Shown here: piece after piece, positions 53,539-62,602 of the stretch | How the letters are laid out: each line of letters starts with the position of its first letter | Position numbering within the stretch: the stretch's first letter is position 1 | Origin: Mariniflexile sp044335535 | GTDB lineage: Bacteria; Bacteroidota; Bacteroidia; Flavobacteriales; Flavobacteriaceae | DNA length: 64,000 bases | Reading direction: 5' to 3' | Assembly (NCBI RefSeq): GCF_044335535.1 | Contig: NZ_JBIQVZ010000005.1 | Span: forward strand, 1-64,000 | Translations under genes and position numbers: made by a program | Notes under the pieces: generated by a model | Database searches by the model: none | The model's input: only the letters and a program-made list of their open reading frames with translations | What the model was told of the DNA's origin: nothing

Positions 53539-53700
53539 ATATAAGTACTTAAGTTTCTGTACATCAGTTCTTTTTTGTATATTTACTTAATTCATATTCT
53601 TTTTCCCAAAATTTATCAGTAGCATAATCAAGTACGCCCTAAAATCTTAAAGTAGTATTTAACTAATCTATATATTTTAACTTTAATTTTTTAACTGATT

Positions 53701-54492
53701 ATGAAAACAACCAACCAATTTTTTACCGCAATTACAGCCATATTTTTGCTGTTTAGTTCATTTTCTTTTTCACAAGAAGAAAAGCGCCCCATGTATATTT
53801 CCGTAACAACCATGTATTGGAATAGTGATAGTGATATGTCAATGGATGACTGGAAAGCTATTGAAAAAGAGTATATGGATAAAGTAACCGATAAGAATGA
53901 ACATATTTTATGGGCGGGTTATTTTACACATCTATTAACATCTAATAGTAATGAAGTCGTTTATGCTCAAACGTATCCAAGTTGGGAAGCTATAGAAAAA
54001 GCAGCAGCAAGAAATACAGAACTTGAAAATGCAGCTTGGCCAGATAAAACTGCTAGAGAGGCATTTTTAAAGAAAATGAATTCAGCTTATGCAGGTTTTC
54101 ATTCGGATGAGATTTATGCCACTTTACCTGACGCAAAAATGAGTTCAGCAGAATTGCCTGAAGACGCCATTCTTTATGTAAGAAAAAATAAACAAGCATT
54201 TCCAGAAGACGGCACTAAAGAAGAACTTAAAGGGTTTATGGATAGAATGCTTACGGATGTAATTAATAAAAATGATTATATAAAAGCTTATTATCCAAAT
54301 CGGCACGCATGGGGTTCTGATAAAAGAGACTTTGTACAAGCTTTTTATTTAGATTCTTTAGGAGATTTGGATAAAATGTTTAAAAAGAATCAAGAGTTAA
54401 TGAAAGCCGCTTTTACAAAAGAAGAATCTAAAGCTATGGGTAAATATTTTAAAAGCCATGGCGATTATATTTACGGTGTCGTTAAATTGTAA
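53701..54492 (+). CDS. Exported protein of unknown function, probably dimeric alpha-beta barrel
   Basis: 263 residues with a signal peptide (ending FSFSQ). Two similar halves can be sensed: MYISVTTMYWNSDSDMS with SNEVVYAQTYPSWEAIEKA, and DAILYVRKNKQAFPED with KRDFVQAFYLDSLGDLDKM. Each half has a beta strand followed by helices, as in antibiotic-monooxygenase-like folds. No metal or active-site motif is visible. Single gene; function unknown. Confidence 0.7.
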   Translation: MKTTNQFFTAITAIFLLFSSFSFSQEEKRPMYISVTTMYWNSDSDMSMDDWKAIEKEYMDKVTDKNEHILWAGYFTHLLTSNSNEVVYAQTYPSWEAIEKAAARNTELENAAWPDKTAREAFLKKMNSAYAGFHSDEIYATLPDAKMSSAELPEDAILYVRKNKQAFPEDGTKEELKGFMDRMLTDVINKNDYIKAYYPNRHAWGSDKRDFVQAFYLDSLGDLDKMFKKNQELMKAAFTKEESKAMGKYFKSHGDYIYGVVKL

Positions 54493-54567
54493 TTTACCCT
54501 ATGTACTACTAATGACGTTTTTATAAATTAGGACTTCAACAAGCTGTTTTTTAGAATAAAAATACTT

Positions 54568-54606
54568 CGTCTTGACTTTTTCGCTTCAATCAAAAAAGTC
54601 AAGACG
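54568..54606. repeat. Shorter copy of the GTCTTGAC hairpin
   Basis: CGTCTTGACTTTTT (54568-54581) is exactly inverted at 54593-54606. Its core matches the repeat at 47739. Confidence 0.75.
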
Positions 54607-54624
54607 TGTTCTATATGGTTTTTT

Positions 54625-54655
54625 AAAAAGGATGTGTTTAAGCATCCTTTTTTTT
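54625..54655 (+). terminator. Terminator before the PhnA-like gene
   Basis: AAAAAGGATG, loop, CATCCTTTTTTTT. It ends transcription from upstream. Confidence 0.85.
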
Positions 54656-54724
54656 AATTATTATCATAATTGTTCTTGTAGCAGCTATATTTTAAATGTA
54701 TTTTTGCTGGATAATAAATCAAAA

Positions 54725-55303
54725 ATGAGCATACTACAAACATTACAAGAACGAAGTCATAATACCTGCGAGCTTTGTGCTTCAAACAATCAATTAAAGC
54801 AATATACCATTCCGCCTTCATTAAACGAAAATGTAGATAATAGTTTGTTGGTTTGTGGCACCTGTTTAAACCAAATTGAAGAGCGTGCCGATATGGATGT
54901 GAACCATTGGCGCTGTTTAAATGATAGTATGTGGAGCGAGTTTGTTGCGGTACAAATTATGGCTTGGAGAATGCTCCAAAGGTTACGTAATGAAGGTTGG
55001 CCTAAAGATTTGTTGGATATGATGTATTTAGACGATGAAGCTTTGGCTTTAGCGCGCGCAACAGGTGAACACGAAGATGAAGCTAATAAAATAATTCATC
55101 GTGACGTAAACGGTGTTATTTTAGAAGCAGGTGACTCGGTAGTTTTAGTAAAGGATTTAAAGGTTAAAGGGTCTAGTATGGTTGCAAAACAAGGAACTGC
55201 CGTTAGAAATATTCGATTAGACCATGAAAATGCCGAATACATTGAAGGCAAAGTAGATGGGCAACACATCGTAATTATTACCAAATACGTTAAGAAAACT
55301 TAG
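54725..55303 (+). CDS. PhnA/YjdM-like zinc-ribbon protein
   Basis: 192 residues. N-terminal zinc ribbon with CELC and CGTC pairs (NTCELCASNNQL, LLVCGTCLNQ), then a helical insert (DMDVNHWRCLNDSMWSEFVA) and the PhnA C-terminal SH3-like barrel (DSVVLVKDLKVKGSSMVAKQ, GTAVRNIRL). Despite the name, this family is not proven to act on phosphonates. The start is the ATG at 54725; an open frame extends 51 codons upstream but crosses the terminator. Its TAG stop overlaps the first bases of an inverted-repeat element. Confidence 0.9.
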   Translation: MSILQTLQERSHNTCELCASNNQLKQYTIPPSLNENVDNSLLVCGTCLNQIEERADMDVNHWRCLNDSMWSEFVAVQIMAWRMLQRLRNEGWPKDLLDMMYLDDEALALARATGEHEDEANKIIHRDVNGVILEAGDSVVLVKDLKVKGSSMVAKQGTAVRNIRLDHENAEYIEGKVDGQHIVIITKYVKKT

Positions 55304-55463
55304 AGACTGTTTAAATTTTGTTTATGGAATGTTTTATGGGACATTTTTTTGTCAAGCGAAGGTGTTTTGTGATTCATAGCCATAGCTATGGACCAAAAAA
55401 TAGCTGAAATATGGTAGAAATAGGCACATAAAAGGGACAAAGGATAAAACTTAAACAGCCTCT
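55302..55463. repeat. 162-bp inverted-repeat element (MITE-like)
   Basis: The termini AGAGACTGTTTAAATTTT and, inverted at 55446-55463, AGAGGCTGTTTAAGTTTT match at 16 of 18 positions. The centre holds the perfect palindrome CCATAGCTATGG (55380-55391). The left end supplies the stop codon of the PhnA-like gene. Relatives lie at 16368-16423 and, more diverged, 22721-22879. Confidence 0.7.
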
Positions 55464-55475
55464 TAGTCCAAAAAT

Positions 55476-55907
55476 TTAGCAAGATGTGTCAGCTATAATT
55501 TTCCATTCACCGTCAATTCGTTTAAAAACTAGCATAAAAATACCATCAGCATTCCCAACTTCTCGTTTTAAATGATACTCACCTAATACATAATAAGCAT
55601 CGTCACTTATTTTGGTAATGTCGTTTATTTTGTAGCTTAATTTTCCGGTATGGGCTTCGGAAGGATACCCTTTTTCATAGCGATCCAAGGTGTTTTCCCA
55701 TCCAAGAGTTACACCATTTACACCATAAAACTTAAGAGAATCACTTTTCCAGTACCCTTCCATAAACCCCTCAATATTGTTTTTAGACCAAGCAATTCTT
55801 TGGGCTTTTAAAACGGCCATAATGGCATCTTTATCTTCTTTTTCGGTTGTTTGCGAAAAGGAGTTACATGTGCATAAAACAAAAAGTAAAAGGAATAGTT
55901 TATTCAT
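55476..55907 (-). CDS. Exported DUF4440/SnoaL-like (NTF2-fold) protein
   Basis: 143 residues with a signal peptide (ending NSFSQ). The NTF2-like fold has the DUF4440 pattern: DKDAIMAVLKAQRIAWSKNN, GFMEGYWKSDSLKFYGVNGV, then LVFKRIDGEWKIIADTSC. These cone-shaped proteins bind small ligands or dimerise; some are isomerases. No catalytic residue can be assigned. Single gene on the minus strand, ending next to the inverted-repeat element. Confidence 0.87.
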   Translation of the reverse strand: MNKLFLLLFVLCTCNSFSQTTEKEDKDAIMAVLKAQRIAWSKNNIEGFMEGYWKSDSLKFYGVNGVTLGWENTLDRYEKGYPSEAHTGKLSYKINDITKISDDAYYVLGEYHLKREVGNADGIFMLVFKRIDGEWKIIADTSC

Positions 55908-56246
55908 ACGTAGATATATATTTAGTTCACTGATTATATCACAAATTTTATTTTCATTGGTGTTCGATGATTATCAATTGTGTTTCCAAATCAAGGCAAT
56001 TTCATAATAAATGATTGCTTTTTTAAACGTTGCTTTTAAGCAATGGGAGTAAAAATAATGAAAACTTGGTTTTAAAGTATGTAACTCATCGATTTATTTG
56101 GCATATACTTTTTGTTTGTCCGAAGTTAAAATCTATTGGTCGAATAAATGCTATGGTAATTAAATGTTGTAATATCTTTACTAAAGATTCCACTAATTAA
56201 TAGCTCAAATTTATTGTTTAATCATATTATATTATAGTAGCTTATT
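55908..56246. other. Intergenic region without recognisable features
   Basis: Divergent spacer of 339 bases between the DUF4440 gene and the STAS gene. AT-rich. I see no reading frame, hairpin or convincing promoter pair. Confidence 0.4.
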
Positions 56247-56525
56247 ATGGATTTAAAAATTTCAAACTGCAACAATTTTTTTAAAATCAAAGGAACACTA
56301 AACAAAAATAATTTAAGCATATTTCAAAGTGTATTTAATAACATTTTTGAAAAAGTACAAGTGCTCATCATAAGTATTGAAGATGTTGATAGTATGGATC
56401 GTTTTGGTGTTAATGCTTTAACAGAACTGCATAAAGAAGCCATTGCAAAAAATAAAAACCTATCTATAATTGGTTTAGGGTGTGAAGATTTGTACAACCA
56501 TTTTAAAACGGAAATGGCGGCATAA
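56247..56525 (+). CDS. STAS-domain protein lacking the phosphorylation Ser
   Basis: A 92-residue single STAS domain (MDLKISNCNNFFKIKGTLNK, VQVLIISIEDVDSMDRFGVN, NLSIIGLGCEDLYNHFK). In classical anti-sigma antagonists the loop reads DSSG with a phosphorylatable Ser. Here the aligned text is DRFG, so switching by phosphorylation is unlikely. No kinase or sigma gene is adjacent. Partner unknown. Confidence 0.8.
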   Translation: MDLKISNCNNFFKIKGTLNKNNLSIFQSVFNNIFEKVQVLIISIEDVDSMDRFGVNALTELHKEAIAKNKNLSIIGLGCEDLYNHFKTEMAA

Positions 56526-56532
56526 ACTTATC

Positions 56533-57633
56533 TTATAATATATTTTTCTGTTGTTTATAGAAGGCATCTGCCTGAAGCTGCATAAGTTCCCTCGCTTTTG
56601 TACGCTTATAGGTGTAAAGTTCGTCTTCATTTTCTAAATCTTTATAAATACGGTCGTTAATTGCAAAATCTGCTTTTAACATGGCTTCTCTTTGGTTTTT
56701 ATTTTGAAGCACATTGGTTTTAATGGACATTTCTTCATTTTCCAATTTAAAATCGTAAGCACCTTTTGGTGATAATAACTTTGCGAATATGGGTGATGTT
56801 TCAATAGCTAAAAACAAAAGGAAAATAAAGAATGAAGGTATCCAAGGAAGTTTGCTCAGGGCATTCACACGTGCCATCAAACCATCAAAATTATTAATAA
56901 TGGGTTGGGTGGTTGTAACTTGGTCTTTGTAATCGCCTTTTAGCTTTGCTATTTGGGATTCTGTAACGGCAATTTTTGCTTTGTTTTCTTCTTTAAGTTG
57001 TTGTAGTTCGGCTAATAGGGCATCGTGTTTGTCCCTTTTTTCCTTATAGACCGGGCCTTTGCCCAATAATTTAGTGCCAGCCGTTCCTTCTGCTTCTGCA
57101 ATGTATGTATCATACAGGGCATTTACTTCTGTTTCTTTAGTGCTAATTTGTTGTTGTAAAGCGACAATATCTTTGTTTAAATTTTCAATGTTTGGATTGA
57201 ATTGTTCTGCAATCTGGTTTTGATTTGCAAGCGTTAATTCGTTTTTTTGTTCTAACAACACCTGATTAATTTCTTTTTCAAAAATTTTAAGTTCCAATGG
57301 TTTTGAAATGACGATGGCTATAATAACAGCCAATATAATTCTGGGAGACGCCTGTATGAGCTCATCCATAACATGGCCTGTTTTTTTGATGGTTGAAACA
57401 ATGTAACGATCTAGATTAAAAATAAGAAGCCCCCAAATGAGTCCGAAAAATATGGAAGCATATAGATTATCGAAAACGGTGTAGAGCGCAAAACTAGCCG
57501 CAATAAATGCCATTAGTGCAGTAAAAAAAACCGTAGCACCAATGCCTGCATATTTATTTTGTTCACCTTTTGAGCATTGTTCTAAAATATCGGTATCGGA
57601 ACCCGAGCAAATAATGAAGAATTGCTTTAACAT
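56533..57633 (-). CDS. DUF4407 membrane protein
   Basis: 366 residues: four membrane helices (ATVFFTALMAFIAASFALYT, SIFFGLIWGLLIFNLDRYIV, IILAVIIAIVISKPL, FFIFLLFLAIETSPIF) with a long coiled-coil insert (about 120-235) between the third and fourth. This is the DUF4407 layout, with a conserved LIFNLDRYIVS motif. Function unknown. It converges with the STAS gene at a 7-base gap. Confidence 0.9.
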   Translation of the reverse strand: MLKQFFIICSGSDTDILEQCSKGEQNKYAGIGATVFFTALMAFIAASFALYTVFDNLYASIFFGLIWGLLIFNLDRYIVSTIKKTGHVMDELIQASPRIILAVIIAIVISKPLELKIFEKEINQVLLEQKNELTLANQNQIAEQFNPNIENLNKDIVALQQQISTKETEVNALYDTYIAEAEGTAGTKLLGKGPVYKEKRDKHDALLAELQQLKEENKAKIAVTESQIAKLKGDYKDQVTTTQPIINNFDGLMARVNALSKLPWIPSFFIFLLFLAIETSPIFAKLLSPKGAYDFKLENEEMSIKTNVLQNKNQREAMLKADFAINDRIYKDLENEDELYTYKRTKARELMQLQADAFYKQQKNIL

Positions 57634-57794
57634 AATGATTGGTTTTGATTGATGATTGACTATTAGAACGTTAAGACAGTCAATTTGTTACATTAAAAAT
57701 AAATTAAATAATAGTTTGGGTCTCTATGTAACATAGGTTACAGCAAATGAAATAGCTAATGATTAATTTTAGTTCACATTAAAAACTAAACATT

Positions 57795-58997
57795 ATGACA
57801 ACAACGGTAGTAGTAGGAGGTAATTTTGCAGGTATGACTGCAGCTCTTGAGATAAAGCGCAAAGGAAAAGACCAGCATAAAGTGATTATGATAGATAAAT
57901 CCCCCTTGTTTTTATTTATACCATCTTTAATTTGGGTGCCTTTTGGAAGACGGGAGATTAAAGATATTTCATTTAGAAAAGATACCATACTTAAAAAGAA
58001 AGGTGTCGACTTTAGAATTTCAGAAGCTTTAAAAGTCGATATTAAGAAACAAGTAGTTATAACCGATAAGGAAGAAGTGCCTTACGACCATTTGGTTATT
58101 GCCACGGGCCCAAAAGTGAAATTTGATGTAGCTCCTGGGATTGAGGAATTTGCATATTATGTAGGGACACCAAATGGGGCGTTAAAAATTAGAAAAGCTT
58201 TAGAAGATTTTAAGCAGAATCCTGGCCCAATAGTTATAGGTGCGACTCAAAATGCAGGATGTATGGGAGCGGCTTATGAGTTCTTGTTTAATATAGAAAA
58301 GTGGCTGCGAGAGCAACATATTAGAAAGAAAGTAGATTTGTATTGGATAACCCCAGAAACATTTTTAGGACATTTTGGTATTGATGGCATAACTGGAGGA
58401 GAGACCATGTTAAAGTCGTTTATGAAAATGTTCAACATCCATTATAGAACTGAAGTGGGTGTTAAAGAAGTGCTCAAAGATAGGGTTGTTTTATCTACAG
58501 ATGAAGTATTGCCAAGTAGTTTCACCATGCTTATGCCTCCTTTTTTAGGTGTCGATTTTGTAAGTAATTCACCAGGACTAAACACTACGGCTACAGGGTA
58601 TATCCCAGTAACAGACGATTACAGACACATTGAAATTCCCAATGTTTGGGCGGCTGGTATTGCTGTAGATGTGAAATTACCCTTTAAGCCAGGTAAAGTG
58701 CCTTTTTCTGGACCTAAAACAGGTTACCCTTCAGATGAAACAGGTAAGATTGTTGCAGAAAATATTATTAGGGTAACTAATGGAAAAACCGAGTTGAAGA
58801 AAAAAGCTTGGGGTAAAATTCCAGGAATATGTATTATGGATGCTGGTAAAAAGGAAGTCATAATTTTAAGTGATAAACTATTTAAACCTAGAAATTTTGC
58901 TATAATGATTCCAAATGTTTTTTATGATTTTTTTAAGGTTTTATTTGAGAAATACTTTCTTTGGAAAACTAAAAATGGATATTCATATCTGCCATAA
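57795..58997 (+). CDS. FAD-dependent pyridine-nucleotide/sulfide:quinone-type oxidoreductase
   Basis: 400 residues. N-terminal FAD-binding VVVGGNFAGMTAALEI, the second dinucleotide region GPIVIGATQNAGCMGAAYEF and YDHLVIATGPKV. The Cys in AGCMGAAYEF corresponds to a redox Cys of sulfide:quinone reductases, and a second Cys lies in IPGICIMDAG. The usual third Cys is not obvious, so an NDH-2-like or other flavoprotein role is also possible. The C terminus has an amphipathic, membrane-associating stretch (FYDFFKVLFEKYFLW). Confidence 0.87.
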   Translation: MTTTVVVGGNFAGMTAALEIKRKGKDQHKVIMIDKSPLFLFIPSLIWVPFGRREIKDISFRKDTILKKKGVDFRISEALKVDIKKQVVITDKEEVPYDHLVIATGPKVKFDVAPGIEEFAYYVGTPNGALKIRKALEDFKQNPGPIVIGATQNAGCMGAAYEFLFNIEKWLREQHIRKKVDLYWITPETFLGHFGIDGITGGETMLKSFMKMFNIHYRTEVGVKEVLKDRVVLSTDEVLPSSFTMLMPPFLGVDFVSNSPGLNTTATGYIPVTDDYRHIEIPNVWAAGIAVDVKLPFKPGKVPFSGPKTGYPSDETGKIVAENIIRVTNGKTELKKKAWGKIPGICIMDAGKKEVIILSDKLFKPRNFAIMIPNVFYDFFKVLFEKYFLWKTKNGYSYLP

Positions 58998-59016
58998 ATT
59001 TTATAAAATAACACTT

Positions 59017-59054
59017 GTGTGAGGTCTGTTTTTATTTATTTCTAGACCTCACAC
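59017..59054. terminator. Hairpin between convergent genes
   Basis: GTGTGAGGTCT (59017-59027) is exactly inverted at 59044-59054. The loop holds the stop codon of the minus-strand exporter gene and is T-rich. Confidence 0.65.
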
Positions 59055-59895
59055 TTTCAATAATAACCGTAGCAAGAATTAGTGAACCACCTAAAAAGGT
59101 ATTTAAAGAGGGCATTTCATTTAAAAAAATAAAGGCTAAAATAATTCCAAAAATGGGTTGTGTGCTACTAATAATACTTGCAGTGCTTACCGAAAAATGC
59201 TTAAAGCTACTTACTAACATGGTATGCCCAATAGCGGTTGTTAATAAGCCTAGAGCAATTATATATGGAAATTGCGATAAGATGTTTGATGTATCCATAA
59301 AAAAAATGGCTGGTAATAATACTATAGTAAGTACGACAAGTTGGTAGAACATAATACTAGTGCCTGTATAACGACTTATCAATTTTTTGGAAATGATGTT
59401 GCGTAAAGCGTATAAAAACGCAGATATAACCCCGAATATAATAGCTTCTACATAAGAATTTTGTAGACTAAACTCTGGTGCTAATATATAAAGACCAAGT
59501 AGAACCATAAGGCTTAAAACAATGTAAATAGGGTCAAACTTCACCTTAATAAAAAAAGGTTCAATAAGAGCGGTAAGCATGGGGTAGGTAAACAATGACA
59601 GCATGCCTATAGCAACATTCGATAATTTAAGTGCATAGAAATAAGTAATCCAATGGGCACCAAAAAATAAAGCACTTATTAGTATTGTTAGAAAATCTCT
59701 TTTTGAATAAATTTTCAGATTTACCTTTTTAAAATAACAAAAAGCATACAAAAATAAGCCGCCTAAAATACAACGGCACCAAATAATTACAGGAGGTGGT
59801 ATATCTATAAATTTACCCAAAGGACCAGAGGTACTTCCAAAAAGGGTGGCAATTAAAAGAAAAATGAGGTTCTTACTATGTTGGTTTTTCATCAA
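59032..59895 (-). CDS. EamA/DMT-family membrane transporter
   Basis: 287 residues with ten membrane helices in two EamA halves (LIFLLIATLFGSTSGPLGKF, SALFFGAHWITYFYALKLSN and the repeat VISAFLYALRNIISKKLISR, SSTQPIFGIILAFIFLNEMP). Members export amino acids or metabolites; the substrate cannot be deduced. It follows the peptidase gene by 24 bases on the same strand, so the two may be co-transcribed, which suggests a link to peptide or amino-acid turnover. Confidence 0.93.
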   Translation of the reverse strand: MMKNQHSKNLIFLLIATLFGSTSGPLGKFIDIPPPVIIWCRCILGGLFLYAFCYFKKVNLKIYSKRDFLTILISALFFGAHWITYFYALKLSNVAIGMLSLFTYPMLTALIEPFFIKVKFDPIYIVLSLMVLLGLYILAPEFSLQNSYVEAIIFGVISAFLYALRNIISKKLISRYTGTSIMFYQLVVLTIVLLPAIFFMDTSNILSQFPYIIALGLLTTAIGHTMLVSSFKHFSVSTASIISSTQPIFGIILAFIFLNEMPSLNTFLGGSLILATVIIESVRSRNK

Positions 59896-59919
59896 TAGGT
59901 TTTAACTAAACACCCAAAT

Positions 59920-61308
59920 TTATTTAGAAAGCTCAGTAAAATATTTATAAAACAAAGGAATAGTTTCGATGCCTTTTAAATAATTGAAAATGCCGAAATG
60001 TTCGTTTGGTGAATGAATAGCATCACTATCTAAACCGAATCCCATTAAAATGGTTTTGCTGTTTAATTCTTGTTCGAATAGTGATACGATTGGGATACTG
60101 CCACCGCTTCGTTGTGGAATGGGTTTTTTTCCAAAAGTGACTTCGTAAGCTTTTGATGCCGCTTGGTAGCCAATACTATCAATAGGGGTTACATAACCTT
60201 GTCCACCATGGTGTGGTGTTACTTTTACGGTAACGCCTTTTGGTGCGATACTTTCAAAATGTTTTTTAAATAGCTGCGTGATTTCTTCCCAATCTTGATG
60301 CGGTACCAAGCGCATGGATATTTTAGCGTAGGCTTTACTGGCTATAACGGTTTTAGCACCTTCGCCTGTGTAACCGCCCCAAATACCGTTAACATCTAAG
60401 GTAGGTCGAATGGAATTGCGTTCGTTGGTGCTGTAACCTGTTTCACCATAAACGTCTTCTATGTTTAATGCCTTTTTATAGTCTTCTAAATTGAAAGGAG
60501 CTTTGGCCATTTCAACACGTTCTTTTGCTGAAAGTTCATCAACCTTATCGTAAAATCCAGAGATGGTAATATGGTTGTTTTCATCATGAAGCGAAGCAAT
60601 CATTTTTGCTAGAATATTTATAGGGTTTGCTACAGCACCACCATATAATCCTGAATGTAAATCGCGGTTGGGGCCTGTAACCTCTACTTCAACATAACTC
60701 AATCCACGTAATCCGGTGGTGATGGATGGGACATCGTTAGCAATCATTCCCGTATCAGAAATAAGAATCACATCGTTTTTTAGCTTGTCTTGATTGGTTT
60801 TTACAAAGGTTGCCAAATTAGCACTGCCAATTTCTTCTTCGCCTTCTATCATAAACTTCACATTACAAGGCAACTGTTTTGTGGTTGTCATAAACTCCAA
60901 TGCTTTAATGTGCATATACATTTGCCCTTTATCATCGCAAGCACCACGAGCAAAAATGGCACCTTCGGGATGTAAGTCTGTTTTTTTAATTACAGGTTCG
61001 AAAGGCGGGGAGTTCCATAAGTTTAAAGGGTCTGGTGGTTGCACATCGTAGTGTCCGTAAACTAAAATGGTTGGCAAGGTTTTGTCAATCATTTTTTCAC
61101 CATAAACAATGGGGTGTCCGTTGGTTGGACAAATTTCAACGGTATGGCAACCTGCCTTTTCTAAACTGGTTTTAACGGCTTGGGCAGTTTTTAAAACATC
61201 GTTTTTGAATGCTGAATCGGCACTAACGGATGGAATTTTAAGTAATTCTATAAGTTCAGAGATAAATCGGTCTTTATGTTCTTTGATATAAGATTGTATA
61301 TTATTCAT
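59920..61308 (-). CDS. M20-family dipeptidase
   Basis: A 462-residue zinc di-metallopeptidase. Metal ligands are seen in LVYGHYDVQPPDP (HxD), ARGACDDKGQMYMH, and FMIEGEEEIGSANL (catalytic Glu-Glu). The dimerisation insert has EVTGPNRDLHSGLYGGAVAN, and the end has DAIHSPNEHFGIFNYLKG. Length and order match CNDP-like dipeptidases. Cytosolic, no signal peptide. Confidence 0.95.
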   Translation of the reverse strand: MNNIQSYIKEHKDRFISELIELLKIPSVSADSAFKNDVLKTAQAVKTSLEKAGCHTVEICPTNGHPIVYGEKMIDKTLPTILVYGHYDVQPPDPLNLWNSPPFEPVIKKTDLHPEGAIFARGACDDKGQMYMHIKALEFMTTTKQLPCNVKFMIEGEEEIGSANLATFVKTNQDKLKNDVILISDTGMIANDVPSITTGLRGLSYVEVEVTGPNRDLHSGLYGGAVANPINILAKMIASLHDENNHITISGFYDKVDELSAKERVEMAKAPFNLEDYKKALNIEDVYGETGYSTNERNSIRPTLDVNGIWGGYTGEGAKTVIASKAYAKISMRLVPHQDWEEITQLFKKHFESIAPKGVTVKVTPHHGGQGYVTPIDSIGYQAASKAYEVTFGKKPIPQRSGGSIPIVSLFEQELNSKTILMGFGLDSDAIHSPNEHFGIFNYLKGIETIPLFYKYFTELSK

Positions 61309-61383
61309 CGATGTATTTGTCTAAATGTTTCAAAAGTACAAAAAAGAATATGTTTAACTTATCTCTTTGGAATAACCTTGATT

Positions 61384-62325
61384 TTAATGCTCATTAATAA
61401 AGTTGACTAGGGCTGGAATCAATTCTTCTTTTAAAGCTAATTTAGGGTTACTATAGGTTTGAATATTTTTGGTTCTTTCGGCTTCAGATTCCTTAAGAAT
61501 ATGATTCATATTTTCTATAATTACTTTTTTTGCCTTTTGATTTGATTCGAATAATTTTTCGGCATCTTCAACATTTACTTGAATATCGGTTGTACCTTGG
61601 ACAATTAAAATAGGTATATTTAGTTTTGCTATTTCTAATTGTGGATTGTATTTAAACCAGGAAATTAAATAGGGTTGGACACTTGGACGGAATAAGGCAT
61701 AAAGCATTTCTGGAGCTTTTTCTACAGTTTCGCCTTTTTCCAATTTTTCAATGATGGGTGCTGACATTTCTAAAACTAAGGGTGATTGATCCTTCAATTG
61801 TTTTCGTAAAATGTCGCCAGCAGGAAACCCAGTTCCAGCTAATGAAATAAATTTATCTACCTGTTTTTCTTGAGAAGCAACCATCCCTATTAGCGAGCCT
61901 TCACTATGTCCTAAAACTATTAAATCGCCAAATCTATTATCTTTTTTGATGAAATTACACCATTGTTTTACGTCATTAATATAATGTTCAATACGTAAAT
62001 CAGATTCTTTAGCACCAGAATTTTTACTTTCACCAATGCCTCGCTTATCAAACCGTAAAGAGGAAATGCCATTTTTAGCTAAACTTTCTGCAAGCATTTT
62101 TAAAGAATTGTTTGCCATCATTAGGTTGTTTCCGTTTCTGTCGGTTGGACCAGAACCAGCTATTATTAAAACAATAGGTGTGATTCTTGATGGATTGGAT
62201 ATTAATAAAGTTCCGTGAATATCTCCTGTTTCAGTATTTAAAACAATGGGTTCTTCTTTAGATTGTGAGATTAAGACATTGCTGAAAATGGAAATAAATA
62301 AGACTAAAATTATTTTTTTGTTCAT
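61384..62325 (-). CDS. Exported alpha/beta hydrolase
   Basis: 313 residues with a signal peptide (ending VLISQS) when started at the ATG at 62325; an upstream ATG ten codons earlier adds non-signal residues. Oxyanion loop IAGSGPTDRNGNN, nucleophile elbow VLGHSEGSLIG, Asp in IVQGTTDIQVN and His in NMNHILKES complete the triad. Substrate unknown; probably an esterase or peptidase-like hydrolase of the periplasm. Confidence 0.9.
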   Translation of the reverse strand: MNKKIILVLFISIFSNVLISQSKEEPIVLNTETGDIHGTLLISNPSRITPIVLIIAGSGPTDRNGNNLMMANNSLKMLAESLAKNGISSLRFDKRGIGESKNSGAKESDLRIEHYINDVKQWCNFIKKDNRFGDLIVLGHSEGSLIGMVASQEKQVDKFISLAGTGFPAGDILRKQLKDQSPLVLEMSAPIIEKLEKGETVEKAPEMLYALFRPSVQPYLISWFKYNPQLEIAKLNIPILIVQGTTDIQVNVEDAEKLFESNQKAKKVIIENMNHILKESEAERTKNIQTYSNPKLALKEELIPALVNFINEH

Positions 62326-62402
62326 AATTAATGGTATATCTAAAGGTGCAATCATTATTTTTTAAAAGTATAAAAAAAAGAATGTTTTTAGCGATTTGAA
62401 GT

Positions 62403-62431
62403 TTGCAATTTAAAAATCTTGTTTATATTTG
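62403..62431 (+). promoter_or_regulatory. Promoter of tRNA-Leu
   Basis: TTG (62403-62405), 18 bases, TATATTTG (62424-62431), 10 bases before the tRNA. Confidence 0.85.
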
Positions 62432-62441
62432 CAGTCCTTTA

Positions 62442-62523
62442 GCGGGCGTGGTGGAATTGGTAGACACGCCAGACTTAGGATCTGGTGCCGCGAGGTGTGG
62501 GAGTTCGAGTCTCCCCGCCCGCA
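62442..62523 (+). tRNA. tRNA-Leu (anticodon TAG)
   Basis: 82 bases, type II with a long variable arm (TGCCGCGAGGTGTG). Acceptor GCGGGCG/CGCCCGC, discriminator A, anticodon stem CCAGA/TCTGG with loop CTTAGGA, anticodon TAG. CCA not encoded. Confidence 0.96.
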
Positions 62524-62532
62524 CTGTAAAGG

Positions 62533-62562
62533 AAAAGCCGAATTGAAAGATTCGGCTTTTTT
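62533..62562 (+). terminator. tRNA-Leu terminator
   Basis: AAAAGCCGAAT, 6-base loop, ATTCGGCTTTTTT. Confidence 0.9.
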
Positions 62563-62602
62563 CATTAAAATCAGGATCATTTCATTTTCATTTTTGATCT
62601 AG

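Noticed and set aside
54572..54724. Upstream extension of the PhnA-like protein
   Set aside because: It would translate a hairpin repeat and a terminator; the zinc ribbon starts directly after the ATG at 54725.
55300..55482. 60-codon minus-strand frame
   Set aside because: It lies wholly within the inverted-repeat element and shows no protein-like motif.
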